This document shows positions 10,618 to 24,621 of a stretch of DNA of 64,000 nt, in pieces. Under the pieces are notes generated by a model. The model was given only the letters and a program-made list of their open reading frames with translations. It was not told the origin of the DNA and searched no databases. The DNA lies in assembly GCA_028023455.1 (NCBI GenBank), contig JAQFVV010000036.1:3442452-3506451 (forward strand). Reading direction: 5' to 3'. This stretch comes from Epiperipatus broadwayi (lineage: Eukaryota > Onychophora > Udeonychophora > Euonychophora > Peripatidae). The position numbers and the translations under genes are program-made. Every line of letters begins with the position of its first letter. The first letter of the stretch is position 1.

Positions 10618-10806
10618 TATATGTAATTAATATCCAGAGAAATATCTGCAAAAGTTTTAATTACACCAAAATAGTCTTATAATAACATTTCATTTCAATA
10701 TGATTTTAAGGTTTGGGTAAATTAGTAGAAAAGTGTCATAGTAATGTTATTATAAGACTATTTTGCTGAAATTAAATCTTTTGCAGATATTTCTCTGGAA
10801 ATTAAT
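10618..10806. repeat. Short inverted repeat, family H11
   Basis: Arms near 10625-10690 and 10745-10806 are reverse complements (CCAGAGAAATATCTGCAAAAG and AATAGTCTTATAATAACAT-type segments) around a loop of about 55 bp. Confidence 0.8.
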
Positions 10807-10916
10807 TACATTTAAGAATAACTTTTAGAATAAAAAATTTCTTTTTCTTTACTTCTTTTTTTTTTTATTGACACCAAATTTTAAAATGGATATTCATTAA
10901 AAATAGCAAACAATTT

Positions 10917-11026
10917 TTTTTTTTCATATGTCATAGCATCGGTCGGGACGCGAACCCACAACCGTCTGCAACCAACTACTTGCTTGCAAGGCGGTTGCGA
11001 TGACCTCTCGGCTAACAACGCTTGAC
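10917..11026 (-). mobile_element. tRNA-derived SINE, type A, with perfect 12 bp target-site duplication
   Basis: On the minus strand it has the A-box-like TTAGCCGAGAGG, the stem-loop GCCTTGCAAGC and the B-box-like GGGTTCGCGTCCCG, then CTATGACATATGAAAA plus an A run. It is flanked by a perfect duplication AGCAAACAATTT at 10905-10916 and 11027-11038, which gives exact boundaries and shows insertion by LINE-type retrotransposition. Because tail and duplication are intact, this is probably one of the younger insertions here. Confidence 0.93.
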
Positions 11027-11174
11027 AGCAAACAATTTATTTTCTAGACTCTTAAACCAAGCTGAGACACAAATTCAAGTGACTATTTTTAAATAAATTA
11101 TAAAAATATCTTTCACACATATATATTCTAAGCACAAATGTATGATATTATTTCATATATATATACATACACAC

Positions 11175-11690
11175 TTGAACTTAGAATTTTCACTCTACAT
11201 TCATCCTTCACACATGATCACACATATGTGAAAAAAAGAAATGATCCCCAATATACATGTTTTGTGCAGAACCAGCACTTATCAGTTGGGCCAGATCATA
11301 ATCTCCTATCCTTATATACAAACAGTGCTAGACTTAATCTAACCAACATAATGTCTACATGGATATGACTACAACATCAAATCTACCATGAGTTTTGAGA
11401 GTTCCATCATTGGTTTTTCAGTGTAATGGACAGTTGAATTGTTGGAAGGGTGAGAAGATTGAAGCCTGTCCATTAAAGTTTAAGGAATGCACATATGTGT
11501 GGGAGATTATGATTTATACCAACTGATGAGTGATGGTTTAGAATGAAATACATATACTGGTGATCTTGATCTTTTTCATGTGTGTGTGGTCATGTGTATG
11601 GGTGTTTAAGAAGGAGAGAGGGAAGAATATAGACAGAAGATTCTAAGTTCAAATCCCTCTATTTACTATACTAAATATTCAGTATACTAA
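11175..11690. repeat. Hairpin element, family H12, diverged copy
   Basis: Left arm 11175-11360 and right arm 11465-11690 are reverse complements. They share ACCAGCACTTATCAGTTGG-like and AGATCATAATCTCC-like segments with the copies at 42024-43063 and 50290-51043. The right end carries AAGTTCAAATCCCT (11645-11658), resembling a Pol III B box. The 76-codon open frame at 11138-11368 is arm sequence. Confidence 0.75.
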
Positions 11691-11725
11691 TTGAATAGGT
11701 TAATTACATATATATCATTAAATAT

Positions 11726-12833
11726 CATGTTTCCCTGAAAATAAGAGTTAATCATAAAATGAGCCATCACATGACTTTTGAGTATGTTTATAAATATAAG
11801 CCCTACTCCAAATATAAATCCTAGTAAAGATCAGCAACCTTATAGATTGTCCATTGAAATACACAATGGACATATTGAATTATTAAAGTATTGAATGTAT
11901 AAATAAACGATATTATTGACATTAATGCTTTAAATAAATGAAATATAAATTATGTGGTTTGTTGATTCTTTTGTATTTTCCCCTCAACTATTTTTGACAA
12001 ATGAAATTTTACTCGTAAAGAGAAACAATTTAGAAGTCAATATATTGGAAATTTATAATTTTATTTATATATATTTTAGGTAATTATTTTATTTAGTATT
12101 TAGATTTAGAGTGCTTGATTTAGTTTCAGAGTTTCAACATGGTAGTTTTTAAATATTCAAGATAAAGACTGAATTCTTAAACATTTTTTTTTTATTCCTG
12201 AAAGACTTTATTATAATAGAAGTGATTTTGATAATCAAAGTTTAGCTTAAGTTAAATCATCAATCTGTCTCCTAAAGAAAAGTTTTAAAAAAAAAAAAAA
12301 CTGGAGCAGGGCTATTACAAGTAATATGGAAAGTGTTTACAGTTTGTGAACTTGATAACTGATGGACATTAGTTGTGTCATATATTAATTATTGTAATTC
12401 AATAGGCTGTATGTTGCAATGTATATACTTAATGTGCATGTGTGAAATATAGAAACATTTTCTGAATTTTGTTTGCACTTTTGTAATGCTTTTGTGTGGA
12501 CAAACGATTCTTAATCGTAATCATTTTTGTTACCACTTCTGTCTAGCAAGTCTTCAATTAGCACTTGATTTAATGGTAGATTTAAACAGAATGGTATTCT
12601 GATTACCAGGTAATATGAGTGCAAAATGAAAGCTCCTCTGGTGAGTACAAGAAAGGAATTGTGGGGGGCTCTTGGGGTAAAAATCTTACAGTTTTCTATA
12701 AAGATATAAAGTACTTGAATAAATGTAGATTTTTGTACATGAAAAAATTAGACATCCCCAGAAAATAAGTCCTACATTGTCTTTTGGAACAAAAATTATT
12801 ATAAGACCCTAATCTATTTTTGGGGAAATATGT
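11726..12833. mobile_element. Candidate non-autonomous DNA transposon with CCC-GAAAATAAG-type termini
   Basis: The left end reads CATGTTTCCCTGAAAATAAG. The right end reads CTATTTTTGGGGAAATATG, the imperfect complement. Inside the right end are CCCCAGAAAATAAGTCCTA and TCTTTTGGAACAAAAATTA, a sub-terminal layout I associate from memory with repeats known in several animal genomes; I cannot name the family securely. No transposase frame is present. The central 800 bp is AT-rich and non-coding. Confidence 0.45.
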
Positions 12834-12846
12834 AATAGTATTAATA

Positions 12847-13617
<771 letters not shown>

Positions 13618-13886
13618 TCACATGATCACCATTTTTATGCTTACACAAGCTGTTTATCAGAGGAAAATTTCTCCATACTGTAACACCACTCAATGCAAGC
13701 CAGAGTAGTCAATAGATGTAGTGCTCTCAGATCCAAGATTCCTCACCAATGAAAGCCACAAGCTAGAACTAGTCTGGGGATATTTAATGAGTAAGCACTA
13801 GATAGAAATTTTATGCACAAACTTTCCTGCATCCATTGATTATTTCTGGCTTGCACTGAGCAACACTACTGTATGGAGAGTTTTGT
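13618..13886. repeat. Hairpin element, family H5, copy 2 (decayed)
   Basis: The tail with TCACATGATC (13618-13627) is on the left. The first arm begins near 13672 (TTTCTCCATACTGTAAC). The apical region is CTCACCAATGAAAGCC (reverse orientation). The second arm ends CTACTGTATGGAGAGTTTTG at 13886. Part of the left arm has been lost, since the apical motif follows directly after ATGTAGTGCTCTCAG. Confidence 0.8.
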
Positions 13887-15691
13887 CTCTGAATTTAAAT
13901 TTAGTTGGTTATAACTGTAATTATCATGAGTTATTATTTATCTTAGAATATTTGAAAAATAGTTAGTTGGATTGAGAATTTCTATTTTAAATACATGATT
14001 CAATTGATAATTTGTTAATAAGTTTCGTAATCAAACCAGATTTGAATTTGTGACATGTTTTACTAATCAAATAACTTTACTAAATTTTTAAATTGTAAAT
14101 ATTTCAAATTTAAAATTAAATACATGGCATTATTGAATTATTTAAATTTGTGCATGAAAATTTTATAATAATATTTCAGTGATAATCCATTTAAAAGTTT
14201 CTGTCTAAAAGTAATTGATGATTGATCGATCAATCCCTTGATCATTGAATAATTTATTTTATTCATATTAAAAGACTTTTCATCCCATGATAATGAAAAG
14301 TTTAAAAATATAAAATAGCATTATTTTTTTTTTGTTTGATTCATTTTTTCTTTTATTTTCTAGATCTAAAAAAAAAAAACAATTATTCATGGATTCTTTT
14401 TAAATTCATTTTGGGTACCATGATAGATATTTAGAATCCGACTTCAATTATATAAATAAATTTATATTGTAATCAATGAAAGCTATAGCTGGAAAGAAAG
14501 TTGGTTAATCCTATGGATCATTAGATTATCTATATTATCTTAAGATAATATATTAATTATAGTCTTAAAATAACATACGTACTAACCAAACAAACGACCA
14601 TAGTATATTCTTTTCTGAGGAGATTCTTTAATCCAGATATGTCTAGCTTTCTTGAAAATTGGTGAGATCTATGTATTTCAGTGAGTACGAAATGTAAAAA
14701 AAAACATTCGTACATCTGAAGTTAGAATACCTCGTTTATACAATGTAATAAATTTTTTAAATATATTTTTTAAAAAAAATGTAAACATCTAAACCAATTA
14801 CCCCCCCCCCCCATTATTTCTATTTATACTTGTTATCTAGCAAAGTGCTTCAGGGTTTCTTTATAATTTTATAAACGAATTCCGTAATATGATGAACCAA
14901 ATACAAGAAGGGATTTTGCTTATATCCATTCTTTGTAAGCACTCTTCACTATCAATAAAATGATGTGGGTAAGATAATAGTAAATACCTTTTACGGTTTT
15001 AATATATGAACATATTTACTTAATACATATCCATTTTTAGGACTTTTTTTTTACTTTTTTATCAAAAGAGCTTTATTGACTTTATTAAAATTTGAATTTA
15101 CATTTTTACATCTTATCTTTTACAAAGTTTAATCAATGAATTTACTATGGATATATGGATACATCTATGGTAATCATGAGATTGAACCCACAGTGGGCTT
15201 CATCATTCCTGGGTTAATTGTTTGAATTTACATTCTTAATTCATATGTCATAGAAAATTTAACTCATAACTCTATCAAGTATATATTAATAAATTTATAA
15301 TAACAACAAAGACATTTAAACCCCAATTGCAATAAAAACCCTGCCTCATCCCAGAGGGCTCTGTGACTAGTATTCACAATAACTTACTTTGGTATGTATC
15401 TTTGAGGTTCTGTTTTCATACTTGAAAACCATTATTAATCAGTAATTTTCAGAATAACTTAGGTTCTTAACCTTCAAATTGCTCAAAGACCTGAATGTTC
15501 AAACTGGCAATACCAGTGAAAATGCTTGTGGCTGGTGCTAGTGATATGCCAACTTTCCGGGTTTGTCTCTGCATTGATGTGGACCAATGTGTCTCACCAG
15601 AAATAATGGCATGCTGTAGGGTTCCTTCTATAATTACCTTTCACCAAATTAAGATTAATTCTGCTGCATTTCAAATTTAATTTCTTTTCTG
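13887..15691. other. Unassigned AT-rich spacer
   Basis: Contains a C homopolymer (about 14802-14813) and several A/T runs. No gene is supported. The open frame at 15495-15680 shows no recognisable motif. Confidence 0.4.
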
Positions 15692-16922
15692 TTATTCCCT
15701 TAGAGATGATGAGGCGAAACCACATTTCATATCGGTTCTGCCCCATCTACCCTTATATTTGTCATGAATGATAAGGATTCTATCTTCATCAAAGTAAGCA
15801 TTGCTTTTTGTCTTGACTTCATCATTAGAATCTATTATTTCTAGATTGTACTGTATCATTTCAAGATTGTCAGTTTCACTAATTTTCTGTTCTACATCCT
15901 TGTCTTGATGATATCTGTCACTTTGCATTTCCTCATCTTCCATGACCTTTAAAAGATCCTGTTAGCATAAGTCAGTCTTCATGATTATGTTTTCCTGATT
16001 TTCATTGATCTTATCCACAGAGTTTAATAATTGAGGCAAAAACTAGCATCGGTTCATGATTACCTGATTTTAACTTCTTTCCCTTAATTTTCGAATTACA
16101 TTGATCATTTTCTGCACAACTTTTATCTGAGTTGAGCTGGGAAGCTTTTAGATTCTCTTTCCCACTTTATTGATTTCCTATTGTACTTGGGACACAACAA
16201 AGCAGACTCTTCAGTATATGATGAAACAACTTCAGTACTAGGAGAAATCAGTGTGGTTACTTGAATTCCCAGATCTGAACTTAGAGTCATCAAAGTTTCT
16301 GTTAAATCAGTTTGATCTGATAACAGGAGATTAGTTATTTGAGGTTGTGTATATTTTGGAGTTTGTAAATCTGGCATCTTGTTAAGTTCTGAGTGATCTG
16401 ACATAAGTAGGTCATCCAATTGTGATTGTTGTGCATTTTCATGAGAGTGTAAAGTAGCATGCTATATAATTGAAGCAGTTCCATCACAATGGTGGAATTT
16501 TGATCTTGTAAGATTGCAATGTTTGCATAACCTCCCAGGGCAATATTTTACCAAATGAGTACACAATTGGCAAAAAAACACTGTGGTGGTATGCCCCAAA
16601 ATGAAATTATCAGAGAGCCAATTCGGCACAGTGAATTGTAGGAAATAGTCAATGGAGATGTTTCTTTGGTTAGAGCAATTGAAAAAATGGCAGGGTTGGT
16701 TAAGATGGGCATTTGAGCTCTTCTTTCAAGGATATTATTAAATTTTATGACTGTGGCATAGAGTTTTGGCAGTTTCTGTAAATCAGCCTTTCCAAAATTC
16801 AAGTAACAGTTTCTGATATCGCCAGACAATATGATTGGTCTGTCCATGTCAACTGTAACCACAACCAAGCCATTCAGGAATTTCAGAGAATTTTGCACAA
16901 ATTTGCCTCTGAAATAAGTCAT
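15692..16922 (-). pseudogene. Broken gag-like ORF1 of a retroelement, with zinc knuckle
   Basis: Three minus-strand frames follow one another: 16922-16548, 16419-16123 and 15943-15692. The first contains GLVVVTVDMDRP and GDIRNCYLNFG, like the segment ahead of CCHC knuckles in LINE and gag-like ORF1 proteins. The knuckle itself is split by a frameshift at an A7 run (16572-16578). Across it the residues fall as C-x2-C-x4-H-x4-C (CFF, then CQLCTH..YC), followed by a second CKHC..HHC cluster (about 16500-16545). A stop then precedes a Ser/Thr/Asp-rich stretch and an acidic tail (DNLEMIQYNLEI). Such proteins bind retroelement RNA. No reverse transcriptase follows downstream, so this is an isolated dead ORF1. 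The identification rests on the knuckle spacing and is moderate. Confidence 0.5.
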
Positions 16923-19663
16923 GACATTCGATTATGATGTACCTATTGTTAGAGTGCTGGAGTAAATTATGGATATGTATCCACAAATTCTTAGATGTAA
17001 TCACTTTACATAGATCATCAGTGGGAAATGTAAATAGGTTTTACGCAACTTTTATAACTTTTTTTCATTTTATTTATTATGACCTCTGATGATGTAAACA
17101 GTAATGAATGATGACAAACTCAATCATTAAATAACTAAAAAAAAAAATTTAATTCAGAACAAATAAACATTGAAGCAACAAATAATATAACAATAAAATA
17201 TGGAAATCATATATAATGTACTTGCAAGGAAAATCATTGACCTAGTTTGGGATCAAATTTTCTGCCTTTTTTTTTAAAAAACAATAATAACAATAATAAT
17301 CAATGGTGTTAGGTTATCATGTAGATATTTTACAACAGATGATGTTAATGACAAAACAATGGGGATGTACAATTCTTGGACCCATCTGTTGATGTTTAAC
17401 ATAGATGGACTATGGTCACCTTTATTAATGTCATGCTATCATATCATGAGGAAAAACATTAAAGACGGATAAAACACCATACAAATCAACAGATAAATGG
17501 GATCTGAAAATTATCTTGAGTTAAATTAAATAAAATGTTATGGAAATGTAATGATATGTGTGGCCAACCAACACACTTATACCACTAATTCTATCTATCT
17601 ACCTGTATTCTACTTTACGTATATTTCCATTGAGGACTTTGATATTTACATCAGTCACATGCAAATCTAACATATGAAGATAATAAATCAAATATATTAT
17701 AGTAACCTTAAGTAAAACTTTAAAAATCTATAATGATTTCAAAGTTCACACAGTCCAATATTCTATTGAAACAAATACCGTGCTCAATAACATGATTCCA
17801 CTTCATGATTAGAGCATCCTTTTATTTGAGATCTGAATGGAGTTCTAATATTTCTCCTAATAGAATAAAAATTTTAAGCTATAAAGATGATTGAATTCTC
17901 CATTGCTATTAAGGTAACAAGATTTATCATGGTTATTGAAGAACACATCCAAAGACATCATCTAAAAAAGAAATGATTGGTATTTTTATAATCCTTCATT
18001 TATCTTTAAAATTAATATTTGTTTCTTTGTGGAGCTAATATCAATCCATTAATGACTCAAAATGCTTATTGATTTTTTAATGCAATTCAACCTCAAGAAA
18101 CCCATCCAGCAAAAATGTAAAATAAATTATTTTACTGATTTTTCCAAGTCTGATATTATACTATATGCCACCTAATTCATAATTTCTTATCTGTTACCAG
18201 TAAAGTTAGATTGTTCTTAATTCAGTGGTTTTAATTGAGATATTTATTCAAACCAATATTCAACTCCACTTTTTATTTTATTTTAAACAATAAGATTTAG
18301 TGTAGATAATAATGACACATGAATTTATATGGAGGAATCCATTTACTGGTGATTTTGGCTACTTTCCTTTTTTAAAAAAAACTTATTTCATATGTCCTGA
18401 AACTTTGGTGTTATTTTATAGACAATATCCAACATAATCTCTTAATTGATTTTACTTAGTGAAGTCAGTACATAAGGCATTAATATAATAATGTAATTCC
18501 ACAGATAAAACTCCAAAAGTCTCAAATTGAAATTAGGTTCTGGTAATTCACTTTCCTTCCATACTAGGTTGTTTTATCTCCCCTTTGGTCCAATATATAT
18601 TTCATACATGATGTGTTGAAGAGGCCCTGTCAAGTGACAGACTCTCTGAGAAAATTATTTTAACCAGCCATAAGCTGATAAACTTGCAAAGCAACACAAC
18701 AACAAAAAATGGCTACTTTAAAACCAAACCTGCTTAGGTTGCGAATAGCACTCCGATTAAAAAACAACTATGTAAATTTCAACATGTGCTTTCTTATATA
18801 AACTTTGACCACATGCTTTTCAATGTCATCATCACCATCCACAATATCATAATCCTTTTCAATAATTTATGTGAAAATATCCCTTGTCATCATAGCAACA
18901 ATCTTTTCTTTTTTAAGTCTTTATAGTATCTGACTTTCAGACACGGAGCAAAAAAAAATTTTTTTCCTTTTTTTTTTTTTAGCAAAAAAAAACAAATTTT
19001 TCCCTTTTTTTTTTTTAATGGAGTATATTAAAATTAACTAAATATCAGAGACCATACAAAAATAAAACACACAACTAGCTGTATTCAAGTAATACAAAGC
19101 ACACAACATATACTCATACATTTATATAAGTAAAACGTTAAACAAGAGCATCTGAGTTAAAAGTAAAATTGTCTATTCAAGTATGGTGATACAATTAATA
19201 AAATAACATTTAAAGATTGTCTAATGAAGTTTGATTTAATATAATGCATTTTATATGTAACTTCTTTAATAATTAACTTGCGTATAGGTATATGGCGCCT
19301 TTGCCTAGAATGTTAAATATTTTAATCCATTCCCCACCCCCACCCCTTTTTTTTGCCTTTATCTTCAAAGGAAGTGAATTGTAAACACTTGTATTTTAAA
19401 GAAGTAAAGTCTACTGAACTTGATTTACATAACATTTTCAGATTAGTTTCCCCAACACATTTCATCAGATTGCGTATAAAAGATTTTCCACCTCCGACTA
19501 TTAAACCTCTTAAATGCGTACCATGCTTATATTGAAATAAACTTATCAAATCTATATTTAAAAAATCTGTATTATTCTTCACCTATTTCTACGAAGAAAT
19601 AGAAGATTATAATATATATAATATCAGTTTTTAAAAAAAAAGCAAATTTATGAATTTGTATCA
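16923..19663. other. Unassigned AT-rich stretch
   Basis: No gene supported. Notable features are a twofold repeat of A8-9/T5-7/CC/T11-12 tracts at 18950-19015 and open frames on both strands at 19322-19582 with no family motif. Confidence 0.4.
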
Positions 19664-19745
19664 TCATCATCAACCATTATCGATCCACTGCAGGATGAAG
19701 GTCTCTCCAAGTTCAATCCATCTTTTCCTATCTTTAGCTTCTCTT
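19664..19745 (-). mobile_element. RTE LINE 3'-end fragment
   Basis: On the plus strand it reads ATCATCATCATCAACCATTA, then CACTGCAGGATGAAGGTCTC and CCAAGTTCAATCCATCTT. This is the reverse complement of the RTE 3' end at 24500-24594. It is a very short 5'-truncated copy. Confidence 0.85.
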
Positions 19746-21001
19746 TATGTAACAATATTTTGTAATTAATGAACACTTTTATATGTATGTAATAAATATA
19801 AAATTCATTCATATATTTTTAAATCTGTAATGTATTTTGCATGTGTTTTTAATATATGTGTGTGTGAATATGTGTTTATATAATTTTTGTGCGTAAATTA
19901 CTTTATCATGCAAACAAAAAACAAGACGTTTTCATTTTTCTTAATGATGTCTGTCAAACAAAATTATCACTTTTGAATAATTATGATCATGAAATTATTA
20001 CACTTTTTATATATGACTTTTATGTCTTCTCGGTTCTTTTCTACTTTTAACTTATGTATATAAATGAATTATATGCATCCATATTCATGAGAATGCTTGA
20101 AACATTTCCATAATTGCTTTAATATAATATGAATTTTTAAAAATAAAATACCCTCTAAAGAGATCATTAACGAAGTAAAATATTAGATATTTCTAAAAGA
20201 TAATTTCCTTATTATATATGATGAGGAAATTTCTGTATTATAACTCATATATCGTAAATTTCAGTTCACTAATAAGTTTATCCTTGATTATATAATAAAT
20301 TTAAATTCCATGTTACGTATATATATATAATATAGTCCTACAAGAGTAGTAAACTATGAAGATGATTCATTGTAAGTTGCTGGTTCTCATTTTAGATTCT
20401 TAATATTTATTTGGGATCCCTTTCAATATTTTTATATCACTTTAAAAATTTATTTGATAATTTCATTATTTGATGTAAAAGTAAAAATTATAATCTAAAA
20501 GGAGAATCAGCAGTTTTTTTAGTAAAAGTCTGTATTATAATTGATTGTATAAGTGTGTATATTTGTGCGTGTGTGCGTGCGTGTGTGTAGTTAAGAGAAA
20601 CAAATCGGCTACTCACACTATGAATAAATAACACTCTGTATGTTAAAGAGATCAAGAATAGAATATATATAGTAAATTCTTGACAAAAATATTTTGTGAA
20701 TTAACTAGTAACAGTTTGTAAATAAAAAATAATAATAACTAGCAAAGTTTTTAACTTAAATAAGGCTTTTAGAAACAAAAGAAGACGTTTTCTGTTTATT
20801 ATAAACATTAAACATTATGTGACAACAATTTAATAATCTTTCTTTTCTTTTCCGCCCATTCTTGAAAATGTAAGGAAGCACAACATTAGAAAAGTATAAT
20901 AAATATAAACTAAATTAAAAGATGTATTTGTTTACAAATAACTTCACATCATTATCCAGAATCATCTCAAGATCTTCAATTTACCAGAAAATATATACTT
21001 T
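19746..21001. other. Unassigned AT-rich spacer
   Basis: Contains a short TG/CG-rich run (20555-20590). No gene seen. Confidence 0.4.
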
Positions 21002-21459
21002 AACAACTTATGATAAATATGTTAAATTTCAGTTCTTGTTGATTTATCGAATTGGATTCGACAGCTGCTTTACAAGCAGTTGCTCCAGGTTAGCGGGTTC
21101 GCTTTCGGGCTGATGCTATGACACATGAGAAAAAAAAAACTATATATATTTCCAGCAAACTTTTTACGTAATTCAAAATTAACTGCATATTTTTAAGAAT
21201 CACAAAATTTTATTTCTTGAAGCAGGGTTTGTCCTAAATAAATAAAAGTTGTTTTTGTTTTTTCTTTTTATTGAGTCTGAACACATTTAAATTTGGACTT
21301 TTCATACACAACTGATTTTTAATGATTTTCTTATAAAACACTAAAACCAACGTGATTACGGATTTTTATTTTAGATTTATAAAATTTATAAAAAGAACAA
21401 ATATTAATTTATGTTTTTTAAGTACTGAATTTAATATTTACAAATTAAATGGTAGATAT
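21002..21459 (+). repeat. Direct repeat X, left copy (flanks the RTE LINE)
   Basis: This stretch aligns collinearly with 24622-25176: CAACTTATG-A-AAATATG, ATTCAAAATTAACTGCAT, GAATCACAAAATTTTATTTC, AATAAATAAAAGTT, TTTTTATTTTAGATTTA and CAAATTAAATGGTAGATAT. The left copy carries a SINE (21059-21139) absent from the right copy. The right copy carries a hairpin absent from the left. The sequence is not part of RTE, since the other RTE copies lack it. Confidence 0.82.
21059..21139 (+). mobile_element. tRNA-derived SINE, type B, 5'-truncated
   Basis: Contains the stem-loop GCTGCTTTACAAGCAG, the B-box-like GCGGGTTCGCTTTC, then GATGCTATGACACATGAG and an A run. The A-box half is missing. The right copy of repeat X is the empty site. 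A longer type B copy is at 60239-60345. Confidence 0.8.
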
Positions 21460-21479
21460 TGCTGTTAACTGAAAGGAGA

Positions 21480-24400
21480 CCCTTTGATTCCTCTTGGAGA
21501 TCTTAAGCAGGGCAAATTCCTAACGTCCACTCCATATGTTCTTGCCAATGCAGCTGTTATTACTGTGATTATTCATATGGTATATGAACATGCATGGGCT
21601 GCTCACCAACATGCATTAGCCAGCATGGTGGGTTTATTAGCTTTTTACCACCGAGTTTAACATCAAGAATCACAACGGTCTTTATTCTCAGTTGCATGGT
21701 AAGGTAGAATGAAAGTATGAAAAGATATATAAAATCATGACAGGCAAAAATAAATCATGGCCCTTATTCCCAGACAGTTACAAATTCACCAAGTCAAGGT
21801 AGTGGTTGATTGCTGAAGTTGGAGGGTGCTAAAAATTCCTTGATTGTGGGCCCAGATTGCCATTTGATAATGGCTTTTTATTTAGGTGCTTACAACTGCA
21901 AATCACTTTCAAGTGATGGAAGATTGAAAGAATTGGAAGAAGAACTGCCTTATATTAAATGGGGTATTATTGGACTTTGTGAAGTTAAAAGAAAAGGTGG
22001 AGAGACAAATGATTTAAAAAGTGTATATGTACTCTACTATAAAGGCACAAATATTGTAAATACAAGTGGAGTAGGATTCATTATAAATAAAAAGTGGAAG
22101 AACAACATTGTGGAGATTGATAGTGTATTTTCCAGAATGACAAGATTAGTTATTTCACTTAAAATCAGATATTAAATGCAGATAATTCCAGTTTATACCA
22201 CAACAAGTTCTCATAGTGATGAAGTAGTAGAAGATTTTTATATGGATGTACAAAAGGCTTTTGATCAGAGTAAACAACATTTTAAAATTATTATGGGAGA
22301 CTTTAATGCTAGAATTGATAAATAAATGAAAGATGAAAGTGCTGTAAGTAATTTTGATTATGATATTATAAATAAGAGAGGACATAGACTTGTTGAGTTT
22401 TGGAAAAAAATAAAAACTTTATATTATGAATTCTTTTTTTAAAAACAATGTTAAAAGGAAATGGACATGGAAGCATCAAAATGAAGGTACAGCAAAATTG
22501 GATTATGTTTTCACTAGCAGAAAATACATATTTGAAGATTGTAATGTTCTTAATGAATTCAGCACAAGAAATAATCATTGATTAGTAAGATTAAGATACG
22601 TGTTAATGCAAAACTAGAGAGAGAAAAATTATTTTAAAAAAAACAATATTTACAATTGATATTTCTAATCTTCAGAAGCATTCTAATGAATTTAAATTAA
22701 AACTCGTAAATCGGTTTCAAGTATAAGTAGATTTTAATCATGATTCAGATTTAAATGAAATAATAAGAAAATAACTGATATACTTTTAAAAACGGCAACA
22801 AAGATAGCTGGTAGAAAAAAGCAGCAATTGATCAATAAAATTTCTACTGAAACTAGCAAATTTATGAAGAAATGATGCAAAAAAGAGTTGATAACTATAT
22901 AAGAAAATATAATTGTGAACTATTAAGAAAAGCTGAAGAAAAGAATAAAAATTTCAAGAATGTAAAACAACATTTTGGTATAAAAAACTTATATCGGCAA
23001 TAAGAAAAAAAGATGGCACTATTATTTAAAAAAGAGATGACATCATGAAATGGGTAGAATAGTTATATCAAGAATTATATAATAATAAAGAACAAGTACC
23101 TTTTACATCTATTATATCTTCTGAATTGCTCAGAATCTTAAATGAAGTAGTGAGACTTGCAATTATATTTATGAAGAAGAGAAAAGTTCCAGGAAATGAT
23201 GGAATTATAACCAATATATTAAATGAATCAGGTGAAGAAATAAAAAATATTTTGGCAAAGTTATATACCAAATGTCTAAATGGTAAAGATGTACCAATGC
23301 AGTATTAATATTAGTATTTTAAAAAGATGGTAAAGTATATATTAGAAATTGCAGACCTATCAGTCTTTCATCAGTTTTATGCAAACTTTTTACCAAAATA
23401 ATTACAACTCATCTATAGAGAACATTGGATTTCAATCAACCAAAAGAACAAGATGGATTAAAAAGTGATTTTAGTACAGTAGATTGTATCCAAGTATTGA
23501 GAGATGTTATAGAAAGGGCAAATGAATATGAGTTGCCATTATGTTTTGGATTTGTAGATTATGAAAAGGCATTTGATTCTATAAGCATTTCTTCAATGAT
23601 TAAAGCAATGGATCATCAAGGTATAGACCCATGATATTATCATATAGCACCAATTAGATTACATAATAAGACTAGAGAGGTTAACATTGAGAAGAATGTA
23701 AACCAGGGCAACTCCATATCTACAAAACTTTTTACAGCAGTGCTGCAAGAAGTATTTTGTAAATTAAAATGGGAAGCTAAAGAAGTAAAAGTAAATGGAG
23801 ATTATTTAAGTCATTTACATTTTGCAGGTGATGTAATTGTTTTTGCAAATAATGCTTCAGATCAGGAAATATTGTAAGAGTTATCAGATGAAAGTAAGAA
23901 AGTAAGATTAAATGTAAATTTTAAAAAGACTAAAGTAATGTTTAATGGATTTTCTCAAAATATGAAAATAAAAATTGATTATGATGAGTTAGAAAAAGTT
24001 AACAGTTACACATACCTTAGTCATATTATTACTACACAAGGAAACAAACTGAATGAAATTAATCATAAAATTAAACTTAGCTGGAGTGTTTTTGGTAGAG
24101 AAAATTTAATATTAAAAGGAAATATGCCTATGTGTTTGAAAAGGAAGGTTCTTAATAAATGTGTTTTACCACTTCTTACTTATGGATATAAGACTTGGAC
24201 ACTTACTAGATGAGCAATACAGAAACTTCAGACAACTCAAAGAAGTATGGAGAGATGCATGTTAGGAGTAACAAGAAGAGATCAAAAATGCAATATATGG
24301 GTAAGAGAACAAACAAGTGTTACTGACATTATTGAAAGAAATAAAAGACTGAAGTGGAATTGGGCCAGACATATTGCTAGAAGAGATGATAATAGATGAA

Positions 24401-24594
24401 CAATTGAAATCTTAAACTGGATTCCAAGAGATTGTAAAAGCCCAGAAAGAGACCACATGTGAGATGGATGGATGAAGTAAGAAAATGTGCAAGAGGGATG
24501 TGCAGAAAAGAGGCTAGAGATTGGAGAAGATGGATAGAACTTGGAGAGACCTTCATCTTGCAGGGAATTGCTAATGGTTGATAATGATGATGAT
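21480..24594 (+). mobile_element. RTE-clade LINE, nearly full length, inactive (copy A)
   Basis: A single decayed ORF encodes an apurinic-like endonuclease then a reverse transcriptase. Endonuclease landmarks are LGAYNCKSLSSDGR (about 21880), GLCEVKRKGG (21975), GVGFIINKKW (22070), MGDFNARI (22291) and DYVFTSRKY. RT landmarks are PGNDGI (23190), CFGFVDYEKAFDS (23545), LHFAGDVIVFANN (23815) and the C-terminal WARHIARRDDN. The RT catalytic FADD is altered to FAGD at 23821-23832, and many stops and shifts exist, so it is dead. The 3' end is GATAATGATGATGAT at about 24594. The first 330 bp (21480-21809) is non-coding and somewhat GC-richer, probably the 5' leader. Such elements copy themselves by target-primed reverse transcription and often mobilise SINEs. 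Confidence 0.88.
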
Positions 24595-24621
24595 ACAATT
24601 AGTGTGAATTTTCTTTTTATG

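Noticed and set aside
19322-19582. Overlapping open frames on both strands of 60-86 codons
   Set aside because: No motif, no splice context, and coding on both strands at once is implausible.
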